Shown: positions 15,685-25,514, numbered from the stretch's first letter. The stretch: DNA of 64,000 nucleotides from CALINF01 sp039980455 (GCA_039980455.1 JBDXCG010000003.1:930001-994000), one strand, 5' to 3'. Program-made: numbers and translations. Notes: a model not told the origin generated them from the sequence alone.

Positions 15685-17066
15685 GCGCTGCCTGCAAACC
15701 AGGTAAGGCTGTCTTGCATTGATACCACGTCGCCCACAATGATCAGCGAAGGTGCATGGGGCTGCTCTTTTTCAACAACGTCCATCATCGTAGCCAATGT
15801 TGCCACGTGCACCCGCTGCTCTGGCGTACTCGCGCGCTCCACTAAGGCTATCGGCGTATCTGGCGAACGCCCGTGCGCTTGTAGCTGCTCACAGATAATC
15901 GGCAAACCCACCAACCCCATGTAGAACACCAGCGTTTCATTGGTTGACTGGAACTGGGTCCAATCATGCGCCAGCTTGCCATCCTTGGTATGACCGGTAA
16001 CAAAGCGCACCGATTGGGCATGATCACGATGCGTTAGCGGTATACCGCCATAGCTAGCTGCGCCGCTAGCCGCTGTGATACCAGGCACTACCTGAAATGC
16101 CACACCGTGTTGCGCGAGCAACTCTATCTCTTCACCACCTCGGCCAAATATAAACGGGTCGCCGCCTTTTAAGCGCGCCACATGCTTACCTTCTAGCGCC
16201 AGGTCTAGCAGTTTCTGATTGATCTGATCCTGCGGCACTGCATGGTCTGCACGCTGCTTGCCCACATACAGGCGCTCGGCATCCTTGCGCGCCATGTCCA
16301 CTATGGCAGGGTTCACCAAGCGGTCGTACAGCACCACATCGGCCTTTTGTAGCAATCGCACCGCCTTAAAGGTCATCAGTTCTGGGTCACCTGGGCCTGC
16401 GCCAATCAGGTAAACCTCACCTTTGTTCAGTGCGCTTGTGTCTTGCAGTGCTTCATCTAGCAGTGCCTCTGCCCTGCTCTCGTTGCCAATCAACACTTGT
16501 TCTGCAATTGGCCCCTCGATGACTGCCTCCCAAAACAATCTGCGCTTGTCTTCCTCGGGTATCACCGCTTTTACTCTGCCTCGCAAACGCCCAGCGAACT
16601 CACCCAGGCTGCCTAATGCCGCAGGCGCAATGGCTTCTATCTTGCGTCGGAGTGAACGCGCCAGCACTGGGCTTTTTCCCGCGCTGTTGATGGCTATGGT
16701 GATGGGGGATCTATCGACGATGGAAGGCACGATGAAGGTACACAGCGCGGGGTTGTCCACCACGTTTACCGGAATATTGAGCGCAGTGGCGTGCTCGTAT
16801 ATAAGCTTGTTGGTGGCCTGATCAGGCGTTGCGGCAATCACCAGCTTCTTGCCATGCACATCTGTTTCACCGTATTCGCGAACTTGCCAGATACCGCCGT
16901 GCTCTTGAATAGCTGCTTCGAGCTCGGGTGATATTGCGGGTGCTACCACTGTGATGTTGGCACCAGCGCGCAGCAGCAATCTTGCCTTGCGCGTACCCAC
17001 CGTACCACCACCCACAAGCAACACCGGCTCGTGGGTTAGTCGCATGCTGATGGGAAAGTATTCCAC
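15681..17066 (-). CDS. cysG: Siroheme synthase CysG (trifunctional)
   Basis: Converts uroporphyrinogen III to siroheme, the cofactor of sulfite and nitrite reductases. It has 461 residues from a GTG start, against about 457 in E. coli. The N-terminal precorrin-2 dehydrogenase/ferrochelatase half has VLLVGGGTVGTRKARLLL and NSAGKSPVLARSLRRKIE. The C-terminal SUMT half (from about residue 217) has VYLIGAGPGDPELMTFKAV, ARLKGGDPFIFGRGGEE and VVPGITAASGAASYGGIPLT. It lies 17 bases after serS. Sulfur assimilation also supplies PAPS for the sulfotransferases downstream, though cysG serves a later step. Confidence 0.96.
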   Translation of the reverse strand: MEYFPISMRLTHEPVLLVGGGTVGTRKARLLLRAGANITVVAPAISPELEAAIQEHGGIWQVREYGETDVHGKKLVIAATPDQATNKLIYEHATALNIPVNVVDNPALCTFIVPSIVDRSPITIAINSAGKSPVLARSLRRKIEAIAPAALGSLGEFAGRLRGRVKAVIPEEDKRRLFWEAVIEGPIAEQVLIGNESRAEALLDEALQDTSALNKGEVYLIGAGPGDPELMTFKAVRLLQKADVVLYDRLVNPAIVDMARKDAERLYVGKQRADHAVPQDQINQKLLDLALEGKHVARLKGGDPFIFGRGGEEIELLAQHGVAFQVVPGITAASGAASYGGIPLTHRDHAQSVRFVTGHTKDGKLAHDWTQFQSTNETLVFYMGLVGLPIICEQLQAHGRSPDTPIALVERASTPEQRVHVATLATMMDVVEKEQPHAPSLIIVGDVVSMQDSLTWFAGSA

Positions 17067-17083
17067 TGTGAATAACGGCCGAG

Positions 17084-18382
17084 CTATCCGCCCAGCTGGG
17101 TTAACCCACCCATATACGGTTGCAGTACAGCAGGCACTTCAACAGTGCCGTCTTGCCGTTGATAGTTCTCCAAAATCGCTACCAATGTGCGACCTATCGC
17201 TAGGCCAGAACCATTTAGCGTATGCAGCAACTCGGGTTTGCCGGTTTCTGGGTTACGCCAACGCGCCTGCATGCGCCTTGCCTGATAGTCTCCGTAGTTG
17301 GAGCAGCTAGAGATTTCGCGGTAGGTGTCTTGCGCCGGCAGCCACACTTCCAGATCAAAGGTTTTGCGTGCGCCAAAGCCGATATCGCCACCACACAAAA
17401 TCACCTTACGATACGGCAGCTCCAGTGCCTGCAGAATCGCCTCGGCGTGGCCTGTAAGTTGATCAAGCGCTTCATCTGAACGATGCGGCCTTACCATCTG
17501 CACCAGCTCTACCTTCTCAAACTGATGTTGGCGAATCATGCCGCGTGTGTCACGGCCATAGCTGCCTGCTTCGCTGCGAAAACACGGCGTATGGGCTACG
17601 AACTTAACACCCTCTTCGCCCAACTCTTCGTCTTCAAAGATACGATCGCGCGCCACATTGGTTACGGGCACTTCCGCGGTAGGAATCAGGTAATACCCTT
17701 GGTCGCCTTCCAGCTTAAACAAATCTTCCTCAAACTTGGGTAGCTGCCCGGTGCCGCGCAGCGAATCGCGGTTCACAATGTAGGGTACGTAGATTTCCTG
17801 ATAGCCGTGCTCACCCGTATGCAGGTTCAGCATGAACTGAATCAGAGCGCGGTGCAGGCGTGCCAGCTCACCGTACATTACAGTAAAGCGGCTGCCCGTA
17901 ATCTTGCCTGCGGTTTCAGTGTCGAATTGACCAAGCCCTTCTCCGATGTCCACATGGTCTTTTACTGCGAAGTCGTAGGTTTTGGGTTCGCCCCACCGGC
18001 AAATCTCCAGGTTGTCGTCTTCGCTTGCGCCTTCTGGTACCAGCGCATCCGGGATATTGGGTAATGCCAACAGCAGATCATCCAGCTGTGCCTGTACGGC
18101 TTTGGCTTCGTCTGTGGCGGCATCTATCTGCTGTGCAATCTTTAGCAGAATGTCGTTAACCTGTGCTTTAGCCTCGTTTACATCCACTCCTTGCTTAACC
18201 AGCTCACCAATCTTCTTGGAGGCGCTCTTGCGCTCTGCTTGCAGATTCTGCGCGGCTATATCGGCTTGCTTGCGGCGAGCATCGAGTGCTTCAAACTCCG
18301 CAACGTCGAAGGTAAAACCACGCTTGGTAAGCGCAGCTGCTACTGCCTGTGGGTCCTGACGAATAACTTTGATATCTAACAT
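17084..18382 (-). CDS. serS: Seryl-tRNA synthetase
   Basis: Class II aminoacyl-tRNA synthetase charging tRNA-Ser (and tRNA-Sec). It has 432 residues, close to E. coli SerS. The N-terminal long coiled-coil arm runs from about residues 30 to 100 (QADIAAQNLQAERKSASKKI). Motif 2 includes TPCFRSEAGSYGRDTRGMIR and QHQFEKVELVQ. Motif 3 is LNGSGLAIGRTLVAILENYQ. The tRNA-Ser(UGA) gene lies elsewhere in this window at 61,707. Confidence 0.97.
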   Translation of the reverse strand: MLDIKVIRQDPQAVAAALTKRGFTFDVAEFEALDARRKQADIAAQNLQAERKSASKKIGELVKQGVDVNEAKAQVNDILLKIAQQIDAATDEAKAVQAQLDDLLLALPNIPDALVPEGASEDDNLEICRWGEPKTYDFAVKDHVDIGEGLGQFDTETAGKITGSRFTVMYGELARLHRALIQFMLNLHTGEHGYQEIYVPYIVNRDSLRGTGQLPKFEEDLFKLEGDQGYYLIPTAEVPVTNVARDRIFEDEELGEEGVKFVAHTPCFRSEAGSYGRDTRGMIRQHQFEKVELVQMVRPHRSDEALDQLTGHAEAILQALELPYRKVILCGGDIGFGARKTFDLEVWLPAQDTYREISSCSNYGDYQARRMQARWRNPETGKPELLHTLNGSGLAIGRTLVAILENYQRQDGTVEVPAVLQPYMGGLTQLGG

Positions 18383-18474
18383 AGTGTTGTCTTGGTTACT
18401 TCCTGCATGTTCGCGCTATGCGCGATGTTTTGTGTTGTATCGAATTGTATATAGCTTTGCTGCTGCACTTCGTA

Positions 18475-18849
18475 TTACACGATGGCGCGCGTCACTGTAA
18501 TCGCAAGTCCTGCTGCCAGCACACACGCCACCGCGCTGGTCAGCATATAGCCAAGCGCATGTGCCGCCTGACCACTCTCCCACAGGCTGATGGTTTCCAG
18601 CGAGAACGTAGAGAACGTAGTAAACGCGCCCAAAAAACCCACCATCAATACACCGCGCCAGTCAGGGTGAATGTGCGACTTCTCCAACAGCACAAACACC
18701 ACGCCTATCGCTGTGGAGCCCAGCATATTCACCAGCAAGGTACCCATGGGCCAGTGCCCTTCCCACAAGCTGTGAACCCAGTTAGACAGCAAATAGCGGG
18801 CAACTGCGCCGCCGGCACCGCCAAGGGCTATGAACACCAGGTACTTCAT
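18475..18849 (-). CDS. crcB: Fluoride ion channel CrcB/FluC
   Basis: Small four-helix membrane protein that exports fluoride as a dual-topology dimer. It has 124 residues. Family motifs are ALGGAGGAVARYLLSNWV, the pore segment GTLLVNMLGSTAIGVVF and the phenylalanine-track motif GFLGAFTTFSTFSLE, which also carries the sodium site. A ribosome site CAGGAG precedes the ATG by 14 bases. No fluoride riboswitch is recognisable in the 156-base gap upstream. It sits between rarA and serS. Confidence 0.95.
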   Translation of the reverse strand: MKYLVFIALGGAGGAVARYLLSNWVHSLWEGHWPMGTLLVNMLGSTAIGVVFVLLEKSHIHPDWRGVLMVGFLGAFTTFSTFSLETISLWESGQAAHALGYMLTSAVACVLAAGLAITVTRAIV

Positions 18850-19005
18850 GTCTGCTGCATCTGCTCCTGTGGCTGGTCGCTAGCGGCGAGGTTCCGTGTT
18901 GTGAGGGTGGCCCATACGCTTACTTCAAGGCGCGTATTGTACTGATTTTGTCGGGTACGCGCATCGCTGCTCTTGTGTGATGCGCTGCTATTTCTCGTAG
19001 CGTTG

Positions 19006-20508
19006 CTATTTTCCGTAGCGCTGCTTTGCACTGGCGGCATCCAGGGCGCGCAGGCTGGCAAGCTTTTCTACAATCTTGATCTCGAGGCCCCGCTCTACCG
19101 GAAAATAGTACTGCCTGTCGGCGAGTTCTTCCGGAAAATAGTTCTCCCCCGCCGAATAGGCGTTAGGCTCGTCGTGGGAATAGCGATACTCGGCGCCGTG
19201 ATCCATCGATTTCATTAACTGAGTTGGCGCGTTGCGCAAATGCAGTGGCACCTCGTCGCTTCCGCCCTGCCCCACATCGGCCATCGCTGTCTTAAACGCC
19301 GTGTATACCGCGTTGCTCTTGGGCGCACTTGCCAGATACACAATGGCCTGCGCAATCGCCAGCTCCCCCTCTGGGCTTCCTAATCGCTCCTGCACCTGCC
19401 AGGCATCCAAACAAATGCCTACGGCTCGCGGGTCGGCGTTACCAATATCCTCACTGGCCATACGCACCACACGTCTTGCCAGATACAAAGGATCACAGCC
19501 ACCATCGAGCATACGGCAGAACCAATACAGGGCGCCGTCGGGTGAACTACCGCGCACGGCTTTATGCAACGCGCTGATCTGGTCGTAAAACAGGTCGCCG
19601 CCCTTGTCGAATCGGCGCAGTGAGGCTTGTAACACTTCTTCTAGAGTTTGCTCGGTTATGCGTCGCACACTGTTGTGAACAGCATCCTGCTCGCTGGCAG
19701 AGGATCCCTCAAGAGATTGCCCAGAGAGCTGCTGTGATTCTTGCGGTGACAGTTCATCTAGCCCCACAGACTCTGCCAGATCTGCTGCCAGCTCCAGCAG
19801 GTTCAATGCCTTGCGCGCATCGCCATCAGCGTGCTGGGCGATGGCTTGAAGCTGCTCTGGATCGATTGCAATGGCCCCGTCGAGCTCACTCAAGGTTTGC
19901 AAGCCACGCTGCAGCACTTCTGTGATGTCTTCTAGCTCCAGCGAGCGCAGCTTATACACACGCGAGCGCGACAGCAGCGCGTTATTCAGTTCAAACGATG
20001 GGTTCTCGGTGGTAGCGCCGATGAAGATTACCGTACCGTCTTCGACATAGGGCAGAAAGGCGTCTTGTTGCGATTTGTTAAAGCGATGCACCTCATCGAC
20101 AAATAGCACGGTATCGCGCCCAGAGGCTTTATGTTGGCGCGCCTGAGCGATGGCTTCACGGATTTCTTTCACACCCGATAACACTGCAGAAATCTGCAGA
20201 AAATGCGCGTTGGCGTGTTCGGCAGCGATACGCGCCAGTGTGGTTTTGCCAACGCCAGGCGGCCCCCAGAAAATCATCGAATGCAGTTGGCCCTGATCGA
20301 TGGCTTTGCGTAACGGCTTGCCATTACCCAATACATGCTGCTGCCCAGCGTAGGTGTCGAGCGCTGCGGGTCGCAGCTTGGCCGCTAAGGGCTGGTAACT
20401 GCCCGTTGATTCGGAACGCTCATTAGTTTGCGGTGAAGATGTTTGGTTAGCTTCGCCAAACAGCGCACTTTGCGGTGTGCCAATCTCGTTTGAAAGCTTA
20501 TTGCTCAT
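19006..20508 (-). CDS. rarA: Replication-associated recombination protein A
   Basis: AAA+ ATPase (RarA/MgsA, related to WRNIP1 and clamp loaders) that acts at stalled replication forks. It has 500 residues from the ATG at 20508, longer than the roughly 447 of E. coli. Walker A is FWGPPGVGKTTLARIAAEHA, Walker B is VLFVDEVHRFNKSQQDAFLP, and sensor 1 is FIGATTENPSFELN. The C-terminal tetramerisation part has YFPEELADRQYYFPVERGLE. The extra length is an N-terminal polar tail of about 30 residues and a Ser/Gln/Glu-rich insert (about residues 240-280) before RRFDKGGDLFYDQISALHK. The start overlaps the end of lolA by 11 bases. Confidence 0.94.
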   Translation of the reverse strand: MSNKLSNEIGTPQSALFGEANQTSSPQTNERSESTGSYQPLAAKLRPAALDTYAGQQHVLGNGKPLRKAIDQGQLHSMIFWGPPGVGKTTLARIAAEHANAHFLQISAVLSGVKEIREAIAQARQHKASGRDTVLFVDEVHRFNKSQQDAFLPYVEDGTVIFIGATTENPSFELNNALLSRSRVYKLRSLELEDITEVLQRGLQTLSELDGAIAIDPEQLQAIAQHADGDARKALNLLELAADLAESVGLDELSPQESQQLSGQSLEGSSASEQDAVHNSVRRITEQTLEEVLQASLRRFDKGGDLFYDQISALHKAVRGSSPDGALYWFCRMLDGGCDPLYLARRVVRMASEDIGNADPRAVGICLDAWQVQERLGSPEGELAIAQAIVYLASAPKSNAVYTAFKTAMADVGQGGSDEVPLHLRNAPTQLMKSMDHGAEYRYSHDEPNAYSAGENYFPEELADRQYYFPVERGLEIKIVEKLASLRALDAASAKQRYGK

Positions 20509-21133
20509 AATCAAACAGGTCCACGCCATCGGGCGGCGTGAAGGCGAAATCCTCAGGCGAGAGCGCAGTAGAACGCACGTTAGAAAACGCTACGTTGATA
20601 CGCTGATTGAGGCTGTCGATAATTTCCATCCCGATAATCTGCTGTCCATCAAAACGCAGGCTAAGTTGACGGAAGCCGGGGTCATTGGCAACGGGTACCA
20701 GCGTATAGCTATTGCCATCTGTGCCTTGGGCAATCGCAAATCGCTCGCGCAGTACAGCCTCATCGCCACCTAGCACCTGCAACGGCGCCATCTGCCCGCT
20801 GCCTGCTACGGGTCTGCGCGTGACGGTTTCGAGATCGCGATCGTAATGCCAAAGAGATTCGGTATCGGTAATCACAATCTGATTGTCGGGCGAGGTTATC
20901 TCCCAGGAAAAATAGTCAGGCTTTAGCAACTTGAACGCGCCCGATGACGTTGCTGCCACACTGCCCTTTTCATCGAACTGGCGTTGTTCAAAATCGCCTT
21001 GCAGCGCGGTGATGGCGCTAAGCCTGGCCAGCAAGTCGTCAGTGGGTGTACCAGCTTCCGACCTGGAGATACCGATTAACAGGCAGCCTAAGAGGCCGGC
21101 AACCAGAAGCAGGCGTAATTTCATGTTCTGCAT
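20498..21133 (-). CDS. lolA: Outer-membrane lipoprotein carrier protein LolA
   Basis: Periplasmic chaperone that takes lipoproteins from LolCDE to LolB. The 211-residue precursor has a clear signal peptide (KLRLLLVAGLLGCLLIG with cleavage near SEA-G). Mature-part motifs are LQGDFEQRQFDEKG, LLKPDYFSWEITSPDNQIVI and LWHYDRDLETVTRRPV, all typical of LolA, and the C-terminal FTPPDGVDLFD strand. It is cotranscribed with ftsK upstream and rarA downstream, the order known from Pseudomonas. Confidence 0.95.
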   Translation of the reverse strand: MQNMKLRLLLVAGLLGCLLIGISRSEAGTPTDDLLARLSAITALQGDFEQRQFDEKGSVAATSSGAFKLLKPDYFSWEITSPDNQIVITDTESLWHYDRDLETVTRRPVAGSGQMAPLQVLGGDEAVLRERFAIAQGTDGNSYTLVPVANDPGFRQLSLRFDGQQIIGMEIIDSLNQRINVAFSNVRSTALSPEDFAFTPPDGVDLFDYEQ

Positions 21134-21196
21134 AATGACGATATCGTGTTCCTGCTGTGTTGGCTGTCGACTAGAGTGTGTGTTTCGCTGTGTGGC

Positions 21197-23545
21197 TTAA
21201 CCTTCAACAGGCGGCGGCGCGATTACCTCGCGCTGTCCGTTGGTGCCCATCTCAGTCACTACGCCAGCAGCTTCCATGGCTTCAATCAAGCGCGCGGCGC
21301 GGTTGTAGCCCACGCGCAGTTTACGCTGCACGCTAGAGATTGAGGCTCGGCGGCTCTTGGTAACGTAATGCACCGCCTCGTCGTACAACGCATCACTCTC
21401 ATCATCTTGGTCTGCTGATCCTTCCTGAAGTTCCCCAGGCGTTACCGGCGTGGAGCTGCCCTCATCGAGCAAGCCATCAATATACAAAGGCTCTCCGCGA
21501 CGCTTCCAGTCGGCCACCACACGGTGGACTTCTTCATCGGAGCAGAAGGCTCCGTGCACGCGGCTAGGCACACCAGAGCCCGGTGGCAAGTACAGCATGT
21601 CACCGTGGCCGAGCAATTGCTCTGCGCCACCCTGATCCAGAATCGTGCGTGAATCCACCTTAGAGCTCACCTGAAACGCGATTCGTGTAGGTACGTTGGC
21701 CTTGATCAAACCGGTAATCACATCCACCGAGGGCCGCTGTGTGGCCAGAACCAGGTGAATACCCGCAGCACGCGCCTTCTGGGCGATCCTGGCGATTAAC
21801 TGCTCAACCATCTTGCCCACAATCATCATCATGTCGGCGAATTCATCGATTACCACCACAATTGATGGCAGCTTCTCGAGGTCAGGCGGAGTTTGCTCTT
21901 CGTCGGTTTCTGCAAAAATCGGGTCGGGTGTCCACAACGGATCCGCTATCGGCGTGCCTGCTTTGATCGCGTCTTCCACCTTACGGTTGTAGCCTGCCAG
22001 GTTACGCACGCCGAGTGCCGCCATTAGCTTATAACGCCGCTCCATTTCTGCCACACACCAGCGCAAGCCGTTGGCGGCATCTTTCATGTCTGTAATTACG
22101 GGGGTCAGCAAATGCGGTATGCCGTCGTACACCGACAATTCCAGCATCTTGGGATCTACCAAAATCAAGCGCACATCAGCTGGGCCAGATTTATACAGCA
22201 GGCTCAGCAGCATGGCGTTTACACCTACCGATTTACCCGAGCCCGTGGTACCGGCCACAAGCAAGTGCGGCATCTTGCCCAGGTCTGCCACGATCGGTTG
22301 CCCTGAAATATCGTGTCCAAGCGCAAGCGTTAAGGGTGACTTGGATTCGTCAAATACCTTAGAGGCCAGCACTTCTCTGAAGTTAACAATCTCGCGATCT
22401 TCGTTGGGAATCTCGATACCCACTACGCTCTTACCGGGAATTACTTCCACCACGCGTACCGAGATCACCGCTAAAGAGCGCGCTAAATCTTTGGCGAGGT
22501 TAGAAATACGTGAGACTTTTACACCAGCGGCAGGCTGTATCTCAAAGCGGGTAATGACAGGCCCGGGATACACGGCAACTACTTCAGCGCTTACGCCGAA
22601 GTCAGCCAGCTTTAGCTCTAGCAACTTGCTCATGCCTTCCAGAGCTTCTTTCGAGAAGCCCTTGGTAAGGTCTTTAACCTCTTCATCGAGCAGTTCCAGC
22701 GGCGGCAGTTCGCCCGCTACGGGAGCATCAAATAAGGGTTTTTGCTTTTCTTTTTCTATGCGCTCGCTCTTTTCCACTTTGGTTTTTAGCGGCTTGATCT
22801 TCGGCGGCTTACGCCGCTTTTCTTTCTCCACGTGCTCGGTGATAACCACCTTGCGCGCTTCTACCTGCTTCTCGCGCTCGCGGCGATCACGAAAGCTCTC
22901 GATCGTTTTCATTACCCATTCTTGAGTGCGGGTAACAGCAATCATGCTCCACTGCCCCAGCTTTTCCATCAACTTAAGCCAGCTAAGGTCGGTGAAGATG
23001 GTCATGCCAAACAGAAATACCGCAAGCAGTATCAAGCGGCTACCCACCGCGCTGAATGCAGTTTCAAAAGATTCGCTGATAGCCTGGCCCAAAATACCAC
23101 CAGCACCTTGAGGCAAACCTGATGCGCCCAAGTCGTTCATCGCCGCTAGCGAGGTGCCGGCAATCATCACCAGCACGAGCCCTAACGCGCGTATACCGAA
23201 GGTCATCCAGTCGAAGGGTTTGCCGTCGTGACGCTCGAGTAAGATAACAACCGCTCGGTACGCCAGTAGCAATGGCAGCAGGTAGGCAGCAAAACCCACC
23301 AGGGAGAAGAAGACATCGGCCATCCAGGCGCCGGTAATACCGCCGAGATTGGCAATACGGTTACCCGTGCCAGTGGCCGACCAGCCGGGATCGGATACGC
23401 TATAGGTCATCAACGCCATGAGAATGTAGGCGCAAGCGGCGCTTACCCCAATGAATGCCCCTTCCCGCAGGCGCGGACCCAGGAAACTCTCGGTTTTTGG
23501 CGGGCTCTGAGCCACGCTCTTTTTATCCTTCTTGGCGGCGGCCAT
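21197..23545 (-). CDS. ftsK: DNA translocase FtsK
   Basis: Septal DNA pump that clears the chromosome terminus and activates XerCD at dif. It has 782 residues: an N-terminal domain with four transmembrane helices (about residues 30-190), a short Lys/Glu-rich linker (about 220-270), the RecA-like motor, and a C-terminal gamma winged helix. Seen are Walker A VAGTTGSGKSVGVNAM, Walker B IVVVIDEFADMMMIVG, and the gamma domain SSVQRKLRVGYNRAARLIEA, which reads KOPS. The linker is much shorter than the proline/glutamine-rich linker of E. coli FtsK (1329 residues) but usual for Pseudomonas-like species. GGAG precedes the ATG. Confidence 0.97.
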   Translation of the reverse strand: MAAAKKDKKSVAQSPPKTESFLGPRLREGAFIGVSAACAYILMALMTYSVSDPGWSATGTGNRIANLGGITGAWMADVFFSLVGFAAYLLPLLLAYRAVVILLERHDGKPFDWMTFGIRALGLVLVMIAGTSLAAMNDLGASGLPQGAGGILGQAISESFETAFSAVGSRLILLAVFLFGMTIFTDLSWLKLMEKLGQWSMIAVTRTQEWVMKTIESFRDRREREKQVEARKVVITEHVEKEKRRKPPKIKPLKTKVEKSERIEKEKQKPLFDAPVAGELPPLELLDEEVKDLTKGFSKEALEGMSKLLELKLADFGVSAEVVAVYPGPVITRFEIQPAAGVKVSRISNLAKDLARSLAVISVRVVEVIPGKSVVGIEIPNEDREIVNFREVLASKVFDESKSPLTLALGHDISGQPIVADLGKMPHLLVAGTTGSGKSVGVNAMLLSLLYKSGPADVRLILVDPKMLELSVYDGIPHLLTPVITDMKDAANGLRWCVAEMERRYKLMAALGVRNLAGYNRKVEDAIKAGTPIADPLWTPDPIFAETDEEQTPPDLEKLPSIVVVIDEFADMMMIVGKMVEQLIARIAQKARAAGIHLVLATQRPSVDVITGLIKANVPTRIAFQVSSKVDSRTILDQGGAEQLLGHGDMLYLPPGSGVPSRVHGAFCSDEEVHRVVADWKRRGEPLYIDGLLDEGSSTPVTPGELQEGSADQDDESDALYDEAVHYVTKSRRASISSVQRKLRVGYNRAARLIEAMEAAGVVTEMGTNGQREVIAPPPVEG

Positions 23546-23781
23546 AAAACTCCATTCGCTCGCGAATCCCCAATTCAGCTAACGCCGCAATTGTGACGTA
23601 TTTTGTTATTAATTTCAAAAACTTATGGCGATTTATTAGAAACAATATCGCGTGCGTCCCCGTCGGTGCTTAAGCTTTGCCCGCTGCACACCTTTAAATT
23701 ACTATACTACGCCTCCATATTGGAACTCTCAGCCGGAATTCACCCCGCTTTTACTCACAGCACAACAATGGATACAGCTTC

Positions 23782-24744
23782 ATGAGCGACGTACAGCACC
23801 ACCCCCTGATCATCTTGGGATCCGGCCCTGCCGGCTACACTGCGGCCGTTTACGCCGCCCGCGCCAACTTAAATCCCGTGGTCATTACCGGTATGCAACA
23901 AGGCGGCCAGCTCACCACCACTACCGAGGTCGAAAACTGGCCCGGCGGGCCTGCAGACTTACAGGGCCCAGCACTCATGCAGCAGATGCAGGAGCACGCA
24001 GAGCGCTTTGAGACCCAGGTGATATTTGATCATATCGAGGACGTAGACCTTGAAACCCGCCCTATGGTGCTCAAAGGCTCCAACACCTTCACTTGCGATG
24101 CACTCATTATTGCCACGGGCGCCTCGGCGCAATACCTGGGCCTACCCAGCGAAGAAGCCTTTATGGGCAAAGGCGTAAGCGCCTGCGCTACCTGTGATGG
24201 GTTTTTCTATCGCAACCAGAAAGTTGCCGTGATCGGCGGCGGTAACACTGCCGTTGAAGAAGCGCTGTATCTGGCTAATATCGCCGAGGAAGTTATTCTG
24301 GTGCATCGTCGCGATTCTCTGCGCTCTGAAAAGGTCTTACAAGACCGTCTGTTTGCCCGTGAAAAAGAAGGCAAGGTGCGCATTCTGTGGGATCACACAC
24401 TCGATGAGGTATTGGGTGATGATTCCGGCGTTACTGGCATGCGTATCCGCTCAGTAAAAGACGACAACACCACAGACGTGGACTTGTCGGGCGTATTCAT
24501 CGCGATTGGCCATAAGCCCAACACCGACATCTTCTCCGGACAGCTGGAGATGAAAGACGGCTACATCACCATACACAGTGGCACCGAGGGTAACGCCACT
24601 GCCACCAGTAAATCCGGCGTGTTTGCCGCAGGTGACGTAGGCGACCATATCTATCGTCAGGCCGTTACGTCGGCAGGCTTTGGTTGCATGGCGGCCTTGG
24701 ATGCCGAGAAGTACCTTGATAACCAGCATAGCCACGCAGGCTAG
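23782..24744 (+). CDS. trxB: Thioredoxin reductase
   Basis: FAD- and NADPH-dependent reductase of thioredoxin, 320 residues. The FAD loop is LIILGSGPAGYTAAVYAARA, the redox-active disulfide is in SACATCDGFFYRNQ (C-A-T-C), the NADPH loop is VAVIGGGNTAVEEALYL, and the C-terminal FAD motif is GVFAAGDVGDHIYRQAVTSA. It is divergent from ftsK, with a 236-base gap that should hold both promoters; a TATACT box occurs at 23703-23708 without a clear -35. Confidence 0.97.
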   Translation: MSDVQHHPLIILGSGPAGYTAAVYAARANLNPVVITGMQQGGQLTTTTEVENWPGGPADLQGPALMQQMQEHAERFETQVIFDHIEDVDLETRPMVLKGSNTFTCDALIIATGASAQYLGLPSEEAFMGKGVSACATCDGFFYRNQKVAVIGGGNTAVEEALYLANIAEEVILVHRRDSLRSEKVLQDRLFAREKEGKVRILWDHTLDEVLGDDSGVTGMRIRSVKDDNTTDVDLSGVFIAIGHKPNTDIFSGQLEMKDGYITIHSGTEGNATATSKSGVFAAGDVGDHIYRQAVTSAGFGCMAALDAEKYLDNQHSHAG

Positions 24745-24803
24745 CTGGCTGATCTTGTGAAGGTGGCCTGGGTGTTTGCATCTACTAATGGCATTAAAGA
24801 CTA

Positions 24804-25514
24804 GTGCCGGAACACACAGAGCCCACCTTCGAGCCGTTTCCACCTACCTCAGACGCGTTAGAGTACCCCAACGGCCTGCTGGCAGTTGGTGGAGACTTGT
24901 CCCCTGCCCGCCTGATTGCCGCCTACGAGCGCGGCATATTCCCGTGGTACGAAACACCACGCCCAATCATGTGGTGGACACCCGATCCGCGCTCGATCTT
25001 GCTCCCGCACGAACTGCACATATCACGCTCCCTACGTAAAACCCTGCGCAGCAACCGCTTTGGCTTGAGCTGCAACACCGCGTTCGAACAGGTAATGAGA
25101 CTGTGCGCAGCTGAGCGGTCCGATGGCCCGGGCACCTGGATAACCCCCGCAATGTTAAGCGCCTACACGCAGTTGCACGAGCGCGGCATCGCCCGCTCTA
25201 TCGAGATACATAATGAATCTGGTGAACTGGTGGGTGGCTTGTATGGCATTGCGTTGGGGCGTGCTTTTTTTGGTGAATCGATGTTCAGCCTGCAAACCGA
25301 TGCGTCCAAAGTGGCATTGGTAGCATTGGTATCCATTATGCAACGCGGTGGCTACACCCTGATCGACTGCCAAGTAGAGAGCGAACACCTGAACAGTCTT
25401 GGGGCAAGGAACGTTTCAAGGGTGGACTTCGAGCAACGCCTTGCACACACTGTACGCTGTGAACCTGAGCCGGACGCTTGGCGCTTACCGGCCCACTGCG
25501 GAGACCTGATGTGA
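24804..25514 (+). CDS. aat: Leucyl/phenylalanyl-tRNA--protein transferase
   Basis: Adds Leu or Phe from aminoacyl-tRNA to proteins with N-terminal Lys or Arg, making them ClpS/ClpAP substrates. It has 236 residues from a GTG start. Diagnostic segments are YPNGLLAVGGDLSPARLI, GIFPWYETPRPIMWWTPDPR, GTWITPAMLSAYTQLHERG and GRAFFGESMFSLQTDASKVA. It is followed by bpt through a GTGA overlap, and the ClpS adaptor and ClpA unfoldase are encoded 1-4 kb downstream on the other strand. Confidence 0.97.
   Translation: MPEHTEPTFEPFPPTSDALEYPNGLLAVGGDLSPARLIAAYERGIFPWYETPRPIMWWTPDPRSILLPHELHISRSLRKTLRSNRFGLSCNTAFEQVMRLCAAERSDGPGTWITPAMLSAYTQLHERGIARSIEIHNESGELVGGLYGIALGRAFFGESMFSLQTDASKVALVALVSIMQRGGYTLIDCQVESEHLNSLGARNVSRVDFEQRLAHTVRCEPEPDAWRLPAHCGDLM

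Noticed and set aside
18418..18945. 175-residue plus-strand frame over crcB
   Set aside because: Fully antisense to crcB and His/Gln-rich, with no ribosome site.
22071..22925. 284-residue plus-strand frame opposite ftsK
   Set aside because: Serine-rich antisense shadow of the ftsK motor domain; no recognisable motifs.
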